From Streptacidiphilus jeojiense (GTDB lineage: Bacteria; Actinomycetota; Actinomycetes; Streptomycetales; Streptomycetaceae), in NCBI RefSeq assembly GCF_000719095.1, contig NZ_JOEH01000001.1:62001-126000 (forward strand): a DNA stretch of 64,000 nt, in the 5' to 3' direction. Below the pieces are notes generated by a model. The model ran no database searches, had not been told where the DNA came from, and was given only the letters and a program-made list of their open reading frames with translations. The translations under genes and the position numbers were made by a program. Positions 43,914 to 52,114 of this stretch are shown piece by piece. Every line of letters starts with the position of its first letter. Position 1 is the first letter of the stretch.

Positions 43914-45667
43914 CCGCCAGCGGTTTCGACGCCCACGGCTGCCACGGCCGCCCCGGGCCCAGCAGCACCATCTCCCCCGCCGACTACATCGCCGTGCACG
44001 GCCCGCGCACCGGCGACCGGGTCCGGCTGGGCGACTCCGGTCTGATCGTCCGGGTCGAGTCCGACTCCCAGCAGCCCGGCGAGGAGTTCCTGGCCGGCTT
44101 CGGCAAGACGGCCAGGGACGGCCTGCACCTCAAGGCCGCCGCCGTCCGCGACACCTGCGACGTGGTGATCAGCAACGTCCTGGTCATCGACGCCGTGCAG
44201 GGCATCCGCAAGACCAGCATCGGCATCCGCGAGGGCCGGATCTGCTCCATCGGCCGGGCCGGGAACCCGGACACCCTGGACGGGGTGGACGTCGTGGTCG
44301 GCACCGGCACCACCATCGTCTCCGGCGAGGGCATGATCGCCACGGCCGGGGCCATCGACACCCATGTGCACCTGCTGTCGCCGCGGATCATGGAGGCCTC
44401 GCTGGCCTCCGGCGTCACCACGATCATCGGCCAGGAGTTCGGCCCGGTCTGGGGGGTCGGCGTCAACTCGCCCTGGGCGCTGCGGCACGCCTTCAACGCC
44501 TTCGACGCCTGGCCGGTGAACATCGGCTTCCTGGCCCGCGGCTCCTCCTCGGACGGCGCACCGCTGGTCGAGGCCCTGGCCGAGGGCGGCGCCTCCGGCT
44601 TCAAGGTGCACGAGGACATGGGCGCGCACACCCGCGCGCTGGACACCGCTCTGCGGGTCGCCGAGGAGCACGACGTCCAGGTGGCCCTGCACACCGACGG
44701 GCTGAACGAGTGCCTGTCCGTGGAGGACACCCTGGCCGTGCTGGCGGGCCGGACCATCCACGCCTTCCACATCGAGGGCTGCGGCGGCGGACACGTCCCC
44801 AACGTGCTGAAGATGGCCGGTGTCCCCAACGTCATCGGCTCCTCCACCAACCCGACCCTGCCCTTCGGCCGGGACGCGCTGGGCGAGCACTTCGGCATGA
44901 TCGTCTCCGCGCACGACCTCAAGGTCGACCTGCCCGGTGACGCCGCGATGGCCCGCGACCGGATCCGGGCCGGGACCATGGGCGCCGAGGACGTGCTGCA
45001 CGACCTGGGCGTCATCGGCATCACCTCCTCCGACGCCCAGGGCATGGGCCGGGCCGGCGAGACGGTGCGCCGGACCTTCGCCCTGGCCGGGAAGATGAAG
45101 TACGAGCTGGGCCCCATGGACGGTGCAGGTTCGTTCGGTGAGAGCAGCGGCGGCGACGACAACGAGCGGGTGCTGCGCTACATCGCCAAGCTCACCATCA
45201 ACCCCGCCATCGCCCACGGCCTGGCCCACGAGATCGGCTCCATCGAGGTCGGCAAGCTCGCCGACCTGGTGCTCTGGCGCGCCGACCACTTCGGCGCCAA
45301 GCCGCAACTGGTGCTGAAGTCCGGCTTCCCCGCCTACGGGGTCACCGGCGACCCCAACGCCTCCACCGACCGCTGCGAACCGCTGGTGCTGGGCCCGCAG
45401 TTCGGGGCGCACGGGGCGACCGCCGCCGACATCTCGGTGGCCTTCGTCGCCCAGGCGGCCGTCGACAACGGCGACGCCATGCCGACCCGGCGCCGGCGCG
45501 TCGCGGTCCGCAACACCCGTGGCATCGGCCCGCGCGACATGCTGCGCAACGGCCGCACCGGCACCGTCGACGTCGACCCGGCCACCGGGCTGGTCTCCCT
45601 GGACGGCGAGCTGCTGCAGTCCGTCCCGGCCGACTCGGTCTCCCTCAGCCGCCTCTACTTCCTCTAA
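43910..45667 (+). CDS. ureC: Urease alpha subunit, atypical
   Basis: A 585-residue alpha subunit. Nickel and carbamate residues are conserved: His152 and His154 (IDTHVHLL), Lys232 and His234 (GFKVHEDMG), His261 (VALHTD), His287 (HAFHIEG), and Asp375 (TSSDAQGMG); the catalytic flap His335 is kept, but the preceding flap Cys of classical ureases is Ala334 (IVSAHDL). In the Klebsiella enzyme the Cys-to-Ala change keeps substantial activity, so function is possible. GTG 43910 follows AGGAGG and overlaps the ureAB stop. It would hydrolyse the urea from allantoicase if nickel can be inserted by accessory proteins encoded elsewhere. The next gene is agmatine deiminase. Confidence 0.88.
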   Translation: MTASGFDAHGCHGRPGPSSTISPADYIAVHGPRTGDRVRLGDSGLIVRVESDSQQPGEEFLAGFGKTARDGLHLKAAAVRDTCDVVISNVLVIDAVQGIRKTSIGIREGRICSIGRAGNPDTLDGVDVVVGTGTTIVSGEGMIATAGAIDTHVHLLSPRIMEASLASGVTTIIGQEFGPVWGVGVNSPWALRHAFNAFDAWPVNIGFLARGSSSDGAPLVEALAEGGASGFKVHEDMGAHTRALDTALRVAEEHDVQVALHTDGLNECLSVEDTLAVLAGRTIHAFHIEGCGGGHVPNVLKMAGVPNVIGSSTNPTLPFGRDALGEHFGMIVSAHDLKVDLPGDAAMARDRIRAGTMGAEDVLHDLGVIGITSSDAQGMGRAGETVRRTFALAGKMKYELGPMDGAGSFGESSGGDDNERVLRYIAKLTINPAIAHGLAHEIGSIEVGKLADLVLWRADHFGAKPQLVLKSGFPAYGVTGDPNASTDRCEPLVLGPQFGAHGATAADISVAFVAQAAVDNGDAMPTRRRRVAVRNTRGIGPRDMLRNGRTGTVDVDPATGLVSLDGELLQSVPADSVSLSRLYFL

Positions 45668-45678
45668 GGACAAGCACC

Positions 45679-46737
45679 ATGACGAACCCTCAGATCCCCG
45701 ACCCGCAGACCCCCGCCGAGCTGGGCTACTCGATGCCCGCCGAGTGGCAGCCGCACGACCGCACCTGGATGGCCTTCCCCACCCCCAACGAGACCTTCAC
45801 CGGTGACGACCTGCACGCCGCCCGGGAGGCCTGGGCCGCCGTCGCCAACACCGTGGTCCGCTACGAGCCGGTGACGCTGGTGGTCGCCCTCGGCGAGACC
45901 GAGGCCGCCCGCGGCTACGTCTCCGCCGAGGTCGAGATCGTCGAACGGCCGCTGGACGACGCCTGGATGCGCGACATCGGCCCCACCTTCCTCACCGACG
46001 GCAAGGGCGGCCTGGCCGCCGCCGACTGGGTCTTCAACGGCTGGGGCGCCCAGGAGTGGGCCAGCTGGGAGCACGACCAGCACATCGCCGAGGAGGTCAG
46101 CGCCCTGGCCGGGGTCCGCCGCTTCGCCTCCCGCCTGATCAACGAGGGCGGAGGCATCCACGTCGACGGCGAGGGCACCGTCCTGCTCACCGAGACCGTG
46201 CAGCTCGGCGAGGGCCGCAACGCGGACTGGACCAAGGAGCAGGTGGAGGCGGAGATCCACGCCCACCTGGGCACCACCAAGGCGATCTGGGTGCCGCGCG
46301 GCCTGACCCGCGACTACCAGCGCTTCGGCACCCGCGGCCACATCGACATCGTCGCCGCCTTCCTCAAGCCCGGCACCGTCGCGGTGCACAGCCAGCCCGA
46401 CCCGGCCCACCCCGACCACGAGGTCACCCGGCAGATCGCCGACCTGCTCCGGGCCTCCACCGACGCCCGCGGCCGCCGGCTGGAGGTGGTCGAACTCCTG
46501 GCCCCCACCGTGCTCTTCGAGGAGGACGGCGAACCCGTCGACTACTCCTACATCAACCACTACCTCTGCAACGGCGCCGTCGTCCTCTGCGCCTTCGACG
46601 ACCCCCGCGACCAGGCCGCCGCCGAACTGTTCGCCCGTCACTTCCCGGACCGGAAGGTCGAGTTGGTCGACGCCCGGGAGATCTTCGCCAACGGGGGCGG
46701 CATTCACTGCATCACCCAGCAGCAGCCCCGGGCCTGA
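45679..46737 (+). CDS. aguA: Agmatine deiminase
   Basis: A 352-residue guanidino-group-modifying enzyme that converts agmatine to N-carbamoylputrescine and ammonia. The catalytic Cys344 sits in the C-terminal GGGIHCITQQQPRA, and the DDAWMRDIGPTF, EGGGIHVDGEG and RGHIDIVAAF motifs give the Asp, Glu and His of the site. It lies 11 bp after ureC, so it is likely in the same operon. It and the urease are both carbon-nitrogen bond hydrolases that release ammonia. Confidence 0.93.
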   Translation: MTNPQIPDPQTPAELGYSMPAEWQPHDRTWMAFPTPNETFTGDDLHAAREAWAAVANTVVRYEPVTLVVALGETEAARGYVSAEVEIVERPLDDAWMRDIGPTFLTDGKGGLAAADWVFNGWGAQEWASWEHDQHIAEEVSALAGVRRFASRLINEGGGIHVDGEGTVLLTETVQLGEGRNADWTKEQVEAEIHAHLGTTKAIWVPRGLTRDYQRFGTRGHIDIVAAFLKPGTVAVHSQPDPAHPDHEVTRQIADLLRASTDARGRRLEVVELLAPTVLFEEDGEPVDYSYINHYLCNGAVVLCAFDDPRDQAAAELFARHFPDRKVELVDAREIFANGGGIHCITQQQPRA

Positions 46738-46740
46738 ACC

Positions 46741-47187
46741 TCAGCGGGCCGCCCGGACCTCCAGCCAGACCGTCTTGCCGCGCTCGGACGGGGCGCTGCC
46801 CCAGACCTCGGCCAGCCGGGTGACGATGTGCAGGCCGTGGCCGCCGGGGCGGGCCGCCTGGTGCGGGGTGCGCGGGTGGGGCTGGTGCGGGCTGAGGTCG
46901 GAGACCTCCACCCGCAGCCGCTCCCCGGTGCAGCGCAGCGCCAGCTCGGTCGGCCCGCCGGCGTGCAGGCAGGCGTTGGTGACCAGTTCCGAGACCAGCA
47001 GCAGCACGTCCTCGGCCACCGCCTGCTGCTCCTCGGTCCGCCCCGGCAGCCACTCCCAGTCGGTCAGCGCCTTGCGGGAGAAGTCGCGGGCCCGTCCGAC
47101 CGGCCCCGCGGTGCCGGTCAGGGCCAGCCGCCGGATCTGGCCGCCGGGTGGCAGGACCGGGGTGCGCCTGACCGTGTCCTGGCCCAT
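46741..47187 (-). CDS. HATPase anti-sigma-factor-type kinase
   Basis: A 148-residue protein of the RsbW-like HATPase_c_2 family, with the N box SELVTNACLHAGG and the G box GGHGLHIVTRLAEVWG. RsbW-type proteins bind a sigma factor and phosphorylate its STAS antagonist. ATG 47187 overlaps the TGA of the STAS gene (TGATG); a GTG one codon upstream is also possible. It is the third gene in a sigma-STAS-kinase operon and converges on aguA with a 3-bp gap. Confidence 0.85.
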   Translation of the reverse strand: MGQDTVRRTPVLPPGGQIRRLALTGTAGPVGRARDFSRKALTDWEWLPGRTEEQQAVAEDVLLLVSELVTNACLHAGGPTELALRCTGERLRVEVSDLSPHQPHPRTPHQAARPGGHGLHIVTRLAEVWGSAPSERGKTVWLEVRAAR

Positions 47188-47567
47188 CACGCGGCCGCCA
47201 GCGCGTCGTCGAGATCGGGATGGACGCTGAACACCGTCCCGGCGCCGGTGATGTCGAACATCCGGACCACATGGCCGCGCAGCGCGGCCAGCCGGATGAC
47301 CACGCCCTGACCGTCGGCCTGCAGTCGGGCCGCCAGCAGCACATTGAGCCCGGTGGAGTCGCAGAAGGCCAGCTCGGAGCAGTCCACCACCACGGTCGGA
47401 CGGCGTCCCGCCCGTCCGGCCCGCGCCAGGGCCTCCGCCAGCCGCTCCCGCAGGGCCGGGGCGGTGTCGTGGTCCAACTCGCCGGTGAGGGCCAGTACCG
47501 GGACGGCTCCGACCTCGCGCAGGTGCACGGCGAAGCGCGGGATCGCGTCCGCTCCGAGCTCGGGCAC
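47187..47567 (-). CDS. STAS-domain anti-anti-sigma factor
   Basis: A 126-residue STAS protein (residues about 15-115) that could release the sigma factor from its anti-sigma kinase. The phosphorylatable residue lies in CDSTGLNVLL (Ser71/Thr72). GTG 47567 is chosen since AGGAG is 5 bp before; GTG 47573 overlaps the sigma stop but has no spacing. The start lies 2 bp after the sigma stop, so translation is coupled. Confidence 0.85.
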   Translation of the reverse strand: MPELGADAIPRFAVHLREVGAVPVLALTGELDHDTAPALRERLAEALARAGRAGRRPTVVVDCSELAFCDSTGLNVLLAARLQADGQGVVIRLAALRGHVVRMFDITGAGTVFSVHPDLDDALAAA

Positions 47568-47569
47568 GG

Positions 47570-48481
47570 TCACTCCTCGACGAGCAGGTGCGCCCGCAGC
47601 TTGTCCAGGGCCCGGGTCAGCAGCCGGGAGACGTGCATCTGCGAGATGCCCAGCTCCGCGCCGATCTGGGACTGCGTCAGTTCGGCTCCGAAGCGCAGCG
47701 ACAGCAGGATCCGCTCGCGCTCGCTGAGCCCGGCCATCAGCGGCTTGAGCGACTCCAGGTTCTCGATGCCCTCCAACCCGGGGTCGAGGGTGCCGACCCG
47801 GTCCGCGAAGGAGCCCTCGGTCTCGTCCTCGCCGGGCTGGGCGTCCAGGGAGCTCACCGAGTAGGCGTTGCTGGCGACCAGGCCCTCGCAGACCTCCTCC
47901 TCGGTGATGTCGAGGTGCGCGGCCAGCTCGGCCGCGGTCGGGGAGCGGTCCAGCGCCTGGGCGAGGTCGTCGCCGGCCCGGGCCAGGGCGAGCCGGAGCT
48001 CCTGCAGCCGGCGCGGCACGTGCACGGCCCAGCTGGTGTCCCGGAAGAAGCGCTTGATCTCGCCGAGCACGGTCGGCAGGGCGAAGGTGGGGAACTCCAC
48101 CCCGCGGGCCGGGTCGAACCGGTCGATGGCCTTGATCAGGCCGATCGTGCCGACCTGGACGATGTCCTCCATCGGCTCGCTGCGGGTGCGGAACCGCGCG
48201 GCGGCGAAGTGGACCAGCGCCATGTTCAGCTCCACCAGGGTGTTGCGCACGTACTGGTACTCGTGCGTGCCCTCCTCCAGCGTCGCCAGCCGGGCGAACA
48301 TCACCTTGGACATGGCCCGGGCGTCGGTGGGACTGACACCGGCCGGGTCCAGGAGAGCGGCGGGGTGGACGACAGCGGCGGGGTCGGCGAAGGCAGGCAG
48401 TGCCACGTCCGCGACGGGTTCCGCGGACCGCTGCGGGGCAGCGGCGGTGCTCCTCGTCATGACCTTGGTACTGCTGTTCAT
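47570..48481 (-). CDS. SigB/SigF/SigG-type sigma factor
   Basis: A 303-residue alternative sigma factor of the SigB/F/G group. Region 2 has EDIVQVGTIGLIKAIDRFDP, then RGVEFPTFALPTVLGEIKRF; region 3 and 4 follow, with the recognition helix in LTQSQIGAELGISQMHVSRL at about residue 265-285. ATG 48481 follows GGAGGAG. A SigB-like promoter upstream (48567-48591) suggests autoregulation. It is first of the operon with STAS and kinase; this reverses the Bacillus rsbV-rsbW-sigB order. Confidence 0.9.
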   Translation of the reverse strand: MNSSTKVMTRSTAAAPQRSAEPVADVALPAFADPAAVVHPAALLDPAGVSPTDARAMSKVMFARLATLEEGTHEYQYVRNTLVELNMALVHFAAARFRTRSEPMEDIVQVGTIGLIKAIDRFDPARGVEFPTFALPTVLGEIKRFFRDTSWAVHVPRRLQELRLALARAGDDLAQALDRSPTAAELAAHLDITEEEVCEGLVASNAYSVSSLDAQPGEDETEGSFADRVGTLDPGLEGIENLESLKPLMAGLSERERILLSLRFGAELTQSQIGAELGISQMHVSRLLTRALDKLRAHLLVEE

Positions 48482-48566
48482 GGTGCTCCTCCCTGGGATG
48501 TGACCGGCATGAACGGCTTCCACGCGGTCGATCGCTCACTGATCAGGACTGACTTCGGGCGGTCGT

Positions 48567-48591
48567 GTACCCGGGCAGGTCGATCCCATGC
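48567..48591 (-). promoter_or_regulatory. SigB-like promoter for the sigma-factor operon
   Basis: Minus strand GCAT (48591-48588), 15-bp spacer, GGGTAC (48572-48567). It fits the loose GNNT-N14-16-GGGTAY consensus of Streptomyces SigB-type promoters. The start would be about 48560, leaving about 80 bases of leader. Confidence 0.4.
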
Positions 48592-48655
48592 GCCGGGAGC
48601 CGGAATGATTTCGAACGGGCGCGCCGGTCCGGCTCCGGTCCGGCTGCTTTACTGG

Positions 48656-48674
48656 GTTAGAACGACATTCCAAC
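48656..48674. promoter_or_regulatory. Imperfect palindrome upstream of the TetR gene
   Basis: GTTAGAA-CGACA-TTCCAAC, matching in 6 of 7 arm positions, 19 bp before the TetR start. It probably is the regulator's own operator. Confidence 0.45.
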
Positions 48675-48692
48675 GCCATCGGAGGGACCGGC

Positions 48693-49295
48693 GTGCCAGA
48701 CCGGGAGCAGGGCCGACGCCCCGCGCCGCCGCGCGAGGAGGTGTTCGCCGCGGCGATGGACGCCATCGCCGGGCAGGGGCTGGCCGCACTGACCATGGCC
48801 GGGCTCGGACGGCGCCTGGGCATGAGCGCGGGACACCTCCTCTACTACTTCGGCAGCAAGGACCAGCTGCTGCTGGAGACCCTGGGCTGGAGCGAGTCCG
48901 AACTGGGCGAGCGCCGCCGCACCGCGCTCCGCTCGGACGCGCCGGCGGCCCGGCGGCTGGACGACTACGTCGCCCTCTACCTGCCGACCGGCATCGGCGA
49001 CCCGCGCTGGGCCCTGTGGGTGGAGGTCTGGGGCCGCTCGCTCGCCGTCGAGGCGATGCGCACCGGGCAGGCCGTGATCGAGGCCGCCTGGCGGACGGAC
49101 CTGGTGGCACTGCTGCGCCAGGGCATCGCAGCCGGCGAGTTCCGGGCCGTCGACCCGGAGCGCTTCGCGGTACGGCTCGGCGCCCTGCTGGACGGCTTCG
49201 GCACGCCCGTGGTCACCGGAGTGCCCGGGGCCGGCCGGGAGGCGGCGCTGGCGCACATCGGCGAATACCTGGACGACTCGCTCCACCTGCGGTGA
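48693..49295 (+). CDS. TetR-family transcriptional regulator
   Basis: A 200-residue regulator with the TetR N-terminal HTH (residues about 8-55: EVFAAAMDAIAGQGLAALTM, GLGRRLGMSAGHLLYYFGSK) and a C-terminal TetR_C_6/BetI-like helical domain. GTG 48693 follows GGAGGG at 7 bp. The palindrome 48656-48674 is just upstream. The ligand and targets are unknown; the DUF4328 gene follows 104 bp later. Confidence 0.88.
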   Translation: MPDREQGRRPAPPREEVFAAAMDAIAGQGLAALTMAGLGRRLGMSAGHLLYYFGSKDQLLLETLGWSESELGERRRTALRSDAPAARRLDDYVALYLPTGIGDPRWALWVEVWGRSLAVEAMRTGQAVIEAAWRTDLVALLRQGIAAGEFRAVDPERFAVRLGALLDGFGTPVVTGVPGAGREAALAHIGEYLDDSLHLR

Positions 49296-49399
49296 CGCCG
49301 CCGCAGCGGGCCGGGCGGGCCGATGGACGGCCACCCGGCCGCTCGGTAGCATCAGCCGCCCCGCCGCCGATGAGCGGGCCTTTCCCAGGTGGAGTCACC

Positions 49400-50389
49400 T
49401 TGCCCTGTCCGTCCTGTTCGTCCCCGTATCTCGACCCCTACGGACGGTGCTCCGCCTGCGGCTGGGGCGGCGCCCAGCCGCCGCCCTCGGCCTACTACCC
49501 GGTCGCCTACACCGTGCCCACGGCGCCGACCGGGCTGGCGCTGGCCGTACAGATCCTGTTCGCCGTCGGCCTGCTGGTGTCGCTGCTCTTCGTCGGCCTG
49601 GACGGCTACGGCCTCGCGCTGTCGCACTCGATAGCCGCGGACGGCTCCGGCAGCCACCTGGACGCGGCCACCGCCACCGACGGCGGGGCCGCACTGCTCC
49701 TGGTGCTGGAACTGCTGCTGGTCCTCGGCACCGCCGTCACCTTCATCATCTGGTTCTTCAGGTCCGCCAGGCTCTCCGCGGTGCTGGCCCCGGGCCAGCA
49801 GCGGCTGAGCCCCGGCTGGGCGATCGGCGGCTGGTTCGTCCCGCTCGCCTACCTGGTGCTCCCCCGGCTGGTGGCCGGGGACATCTGGCGGGCCGCCGAG
49901 CCGCTGGCCGAGCAGCCGGTGCGCCGGCCGCGCACCCTGCTGGTGACCTTCTGGTGGCTGACCTTCGCCCTGAGCCAGCTGGTCTTCGCGCTGCCCTACG
50001 CCCCGCTGGCCATGCTGATGCGGCACAGCAACGAACTGGGCGACGACATCAGCGTCCCGGTCTCCACCGCGTGGTTCGTCTGGGCGTTCGTGATCGGGGC
50101 GCTGCGGATCGCGGCCGCCGTGCTCGGCATCCTGATGGTGCGTCGGGTGACCAGCCGTCAGCAGGTGCGGATCATGCAGGGACCGGGGACGGGACACCCC
50201 TACTCGATGGCAGCGGCGATGCAGGCCCCGGTCTACGGGACCGCTCCGGTGCCTCCCGCTCCGGCCGTGGAATTCGCCAAGCCCGCGGCCGAGCCCGTCC
50301 CGGTCGAGCCCGCCGCCGTCGAGCCCGCGGACGCGGTACCGGCCGACGCCGTGCCCGCCGACGCCGTACCCGGGCAGGCCGAGGACTGA
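49400..50389 (+). CDS. DUF4328 membrane protein with an N-terminal zinc-ribbon
   Basis: A 329-residue protein. N-terminal CPSC...CSACGWGG (residues about 3-22) is a zinc ribbon; then about six hydrophobic segments of a DUF4328 domain, with the family motif LSPGWAIGGWFVPLAYLVLP and W-rich WWLTFALSQLV. The tail is a low-complexity stretch with repeats of ADAVP. TTG 49400 follows GTGGAG; ATG 49370 has no ribosome site. Function unknown. Confidence 0.78.
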   Translation: MPCPSCSSPYLDPYGRCSACGWGGAQPPPSAYYPVAYTVPTAPTGLALAVQILFAVGLLVSLLFVGLDGYGLALSHSIAADGSGSHLDAATATDGGAALLLVLELLLVLGTAVTFIIWFFRSARLSAVLAPGQQRLSPGWAIGGWFVPLAYLVLPRLVAGDIWRAAEPLAEQPVRRPRTLLVTFWWLTFALSQLVFALPYAPLAMLMRHSNELGDDISVPVSTAWFVWAFVIGALRIAAAVLGILMVRRVTSRQQVRIMQGPGTGHPYSMAAAMQAPVYGTAPVPPAPAVEFAKPAAEPVPVEPAAVEPADAVPADAVPADAVPGQAED

Positions 50390-50414
50390 CCGCGCCCGCC
50401 CCCGGCCCGCCGGG

Positions 50415-51881
50415 TCAGTCCTCCCAGATCGCCGCCGCGGTGCGGTCCGCCGTGTAACCCTCGGCGCGCACCTGGATCTGCCGCAGGAAGTCGACCTGGC
50501 CCGGCGGATGCGGGTGCGCCCAGTGGTCGGCGAGGAAGTCGGACACCGCGGGCTCCTCACGCAGCGGCCGGTCCAGGCCCTCACTGCAGAGCAGCAGCAC
50601 GTCGCCGGGCTCCGGCACCACCACCCGGAAGCGGAAACGGTCCGGGCTGCGCGGCGCCCCCGAGGGCTTCTCTGCGCCGGCCCCGGCCGGCTGCTGCGAG
50701 CCGACCAGCCGGCGTCCGGCGTAGGCGTCGTACCAGGCGTCGTCGCCGAGCAGCAGCAGGCCGCCGGGGCCGAGGCCGAAACCCGCCCGCAGCCTGCTGG
50801 TCGGGTCCAGCGGGGCCAGCAGCGCGTGCAACGATCCGCCGGTGCCGCTGAGTTCGGTGGACGAGCCCGACTGCGGCACCCGCTGCAGCCGGACCGCGGC
50901 CCGGGCGGTGAGCCGCTGCAGCCCGTACCGCAGCCGCTCCTGCGCGCCCACCCGGAGATCGGCCAGCAGTTCGCCACGGCTGCGGCCGACCGAGGCGGCG
51001 AGCTGGCGGCAGGCGTCGTCGGCGAGCGAGGGGCTCTCCTCGGGGGGCGGGGTCGCCATGACCACCAGCAGCAGCGCCTCGCTGCCCTCGCCGAAGCGCA
51101 GCGTCAGCAGCCGGTCGCCGCGGACCTCGCCGCGGCGCCGGGCCCGGTCACCACGGACCGAGGCGGCGAGCAGGGTCATGGTTCCGTAGCGGGCCCCGTC
51201 CAGGGCGGTGTCCGGGACCATCCCGACCAGCAGGTCGGGGTCGGCCGCCGGAAGCGCCGCGGGCTCCGGCTCGTCACCGGAGGAACGCTCCGTCGGACGC
51301 GCGCCCGGCAGCGGTCGGGCCGGGGGCACCGGGATCCGCGGCGCCGCGACCTTCGGCGCGGCCGGTACGGCGGGCGGCGCGGGGGTCACCGGTGCTGAGG
51401 GGATGCTCGGTGCCGTGGGGGTGCTCGGTGCGGTGCTCGGCAGCGGGGGGACCGGGATGTCCGGGATGTCGTCATAGGGGTCGTAGGGGTCGTAGGGATC
51501 GAACAGGTCGTCAGATTCCTCCGAGGCCCGCTGCGCGGGGACGGCCCTGGGGTCGGGCTTCAGCGCCGGTATCCGGGGCGGACGCACCGGCAGCGGCGGC
51601 AGCGGCGGTTCGGCGTCCCTCGGCGGACCGTCGACCAGGGTGGGCGGACCGCCCGGGGCAGCGTCCTCCTCGCTCCGCGACGCCGGGGGCGACGGCGGCA
51701 CCGGGGGCGACGGGACCGCACCGCTCAGCATGCCGCTGGCCGAGTCGAACCAGTCGTCCACCGACCCGGCTCCGGCCTCGGCCCGCGGTGCGTCGGGGAC
51801 CTCGTCCCCCGGCCCCTCGTACACGGCGTCCCACCAGGAACCGTCCGCCCCACCCGACGCGGGTCCACCCTGGCTGCTCAT
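50415..51881 (-). CDS. PP2C-like protein phosphatase-domain protein with a long disordered N-terminus
   Basis: A 488-residue protein. The first about 215 residues are proline- and acid-rich and contain a triple DPY repeat (residues about 128-136). The C-terminal region (about 220-488) resembles the streptomycete PP2C_2 family: LTLRFGEGSEALLLVVMATP, FGLGPGGLLLLGDDAWYDAY, GDVLLLCSEGLDRPL and TADRTAAAIWED at the end. Classical metal-binding Asp residues are only partly evident, so activity is unsure. ATG 51881 follows GAGGAG. It converges on the DUF4328 gene. Confidence 0.72.
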   Translation of the reverse strand: MSSQGGPASGGADGSWWDAVYEGPGDEVPDAPRAEAGAGSVDDWFDSASGMLSGAVPSPPVPPSPPASRSEEDAAPGGPPTLVDGPPRDAEPPLPPLPVRPPRIPALKPDPRAVPAQRASEESDDLFDPYDPYDPYDDIPDIPVPPLPSTAPSTPTAPSIPSAPVTPAPPAVPAAPKVAAPRIPVPPARPLPGARPTERSSGDEPEPAALPAADPDLLVGMVPDTALDGARYGTMTLLAASVRGDRARRRGEVRGDRLLTLRFGEGSEALLLVVMATPPPEESPSLADDACRQLAASVGRSRGELLADLRVGAQERLRYGLQRLTARAAVRLQRVPQSGSSTELSGTGGSLHALLAPLDPTSRLRAGFGLGPGGLLLLGDDAWYDAYAGRRLVGSQQPAGAGAEKPSGAPRSPDRFRFRVVVPEPGDVLLLCSEGLDRPLREEPAVSDFLADHWAHPHPPGQVDFLRQIQVRAEGYTADRTAAAIWED

Positions 51882-52114
51882 CGATTCGTCTCCTCAGCGA
51901 CAATTCCGCACCCCGGACGGACGCCATTGTCCACGTCCCGACCCCGCTCACCGGGCGGAACGGGCGAATCGGATCACCCCGTGGCGCGCAACCACACTTC
52001 CTCCACAGGGTCCCGACTACCCGGAAAGCTCCTGGCCAGGCATGATGACCTTCAACTACTCCTATTACTCCAGCTTCCCGGGCGGGACGGCGGCGCGAAA
52101 GCGAGGCGGGTCAG

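Noticed and set aside
51470..51500. 9-bp tandem repeats within the PP2C-like gene
   Set aside because: Encode a DPY repeat in a disordered linker; common in such proteins and not further interesting.
52041..52114. Peptide beginning MMTFNYSYYSSFPGG before the TrmB/LuxR gene
   Set aside because: The frame does not stop but runs on through the regulator gene; no good ribosome site. Possibly chance.
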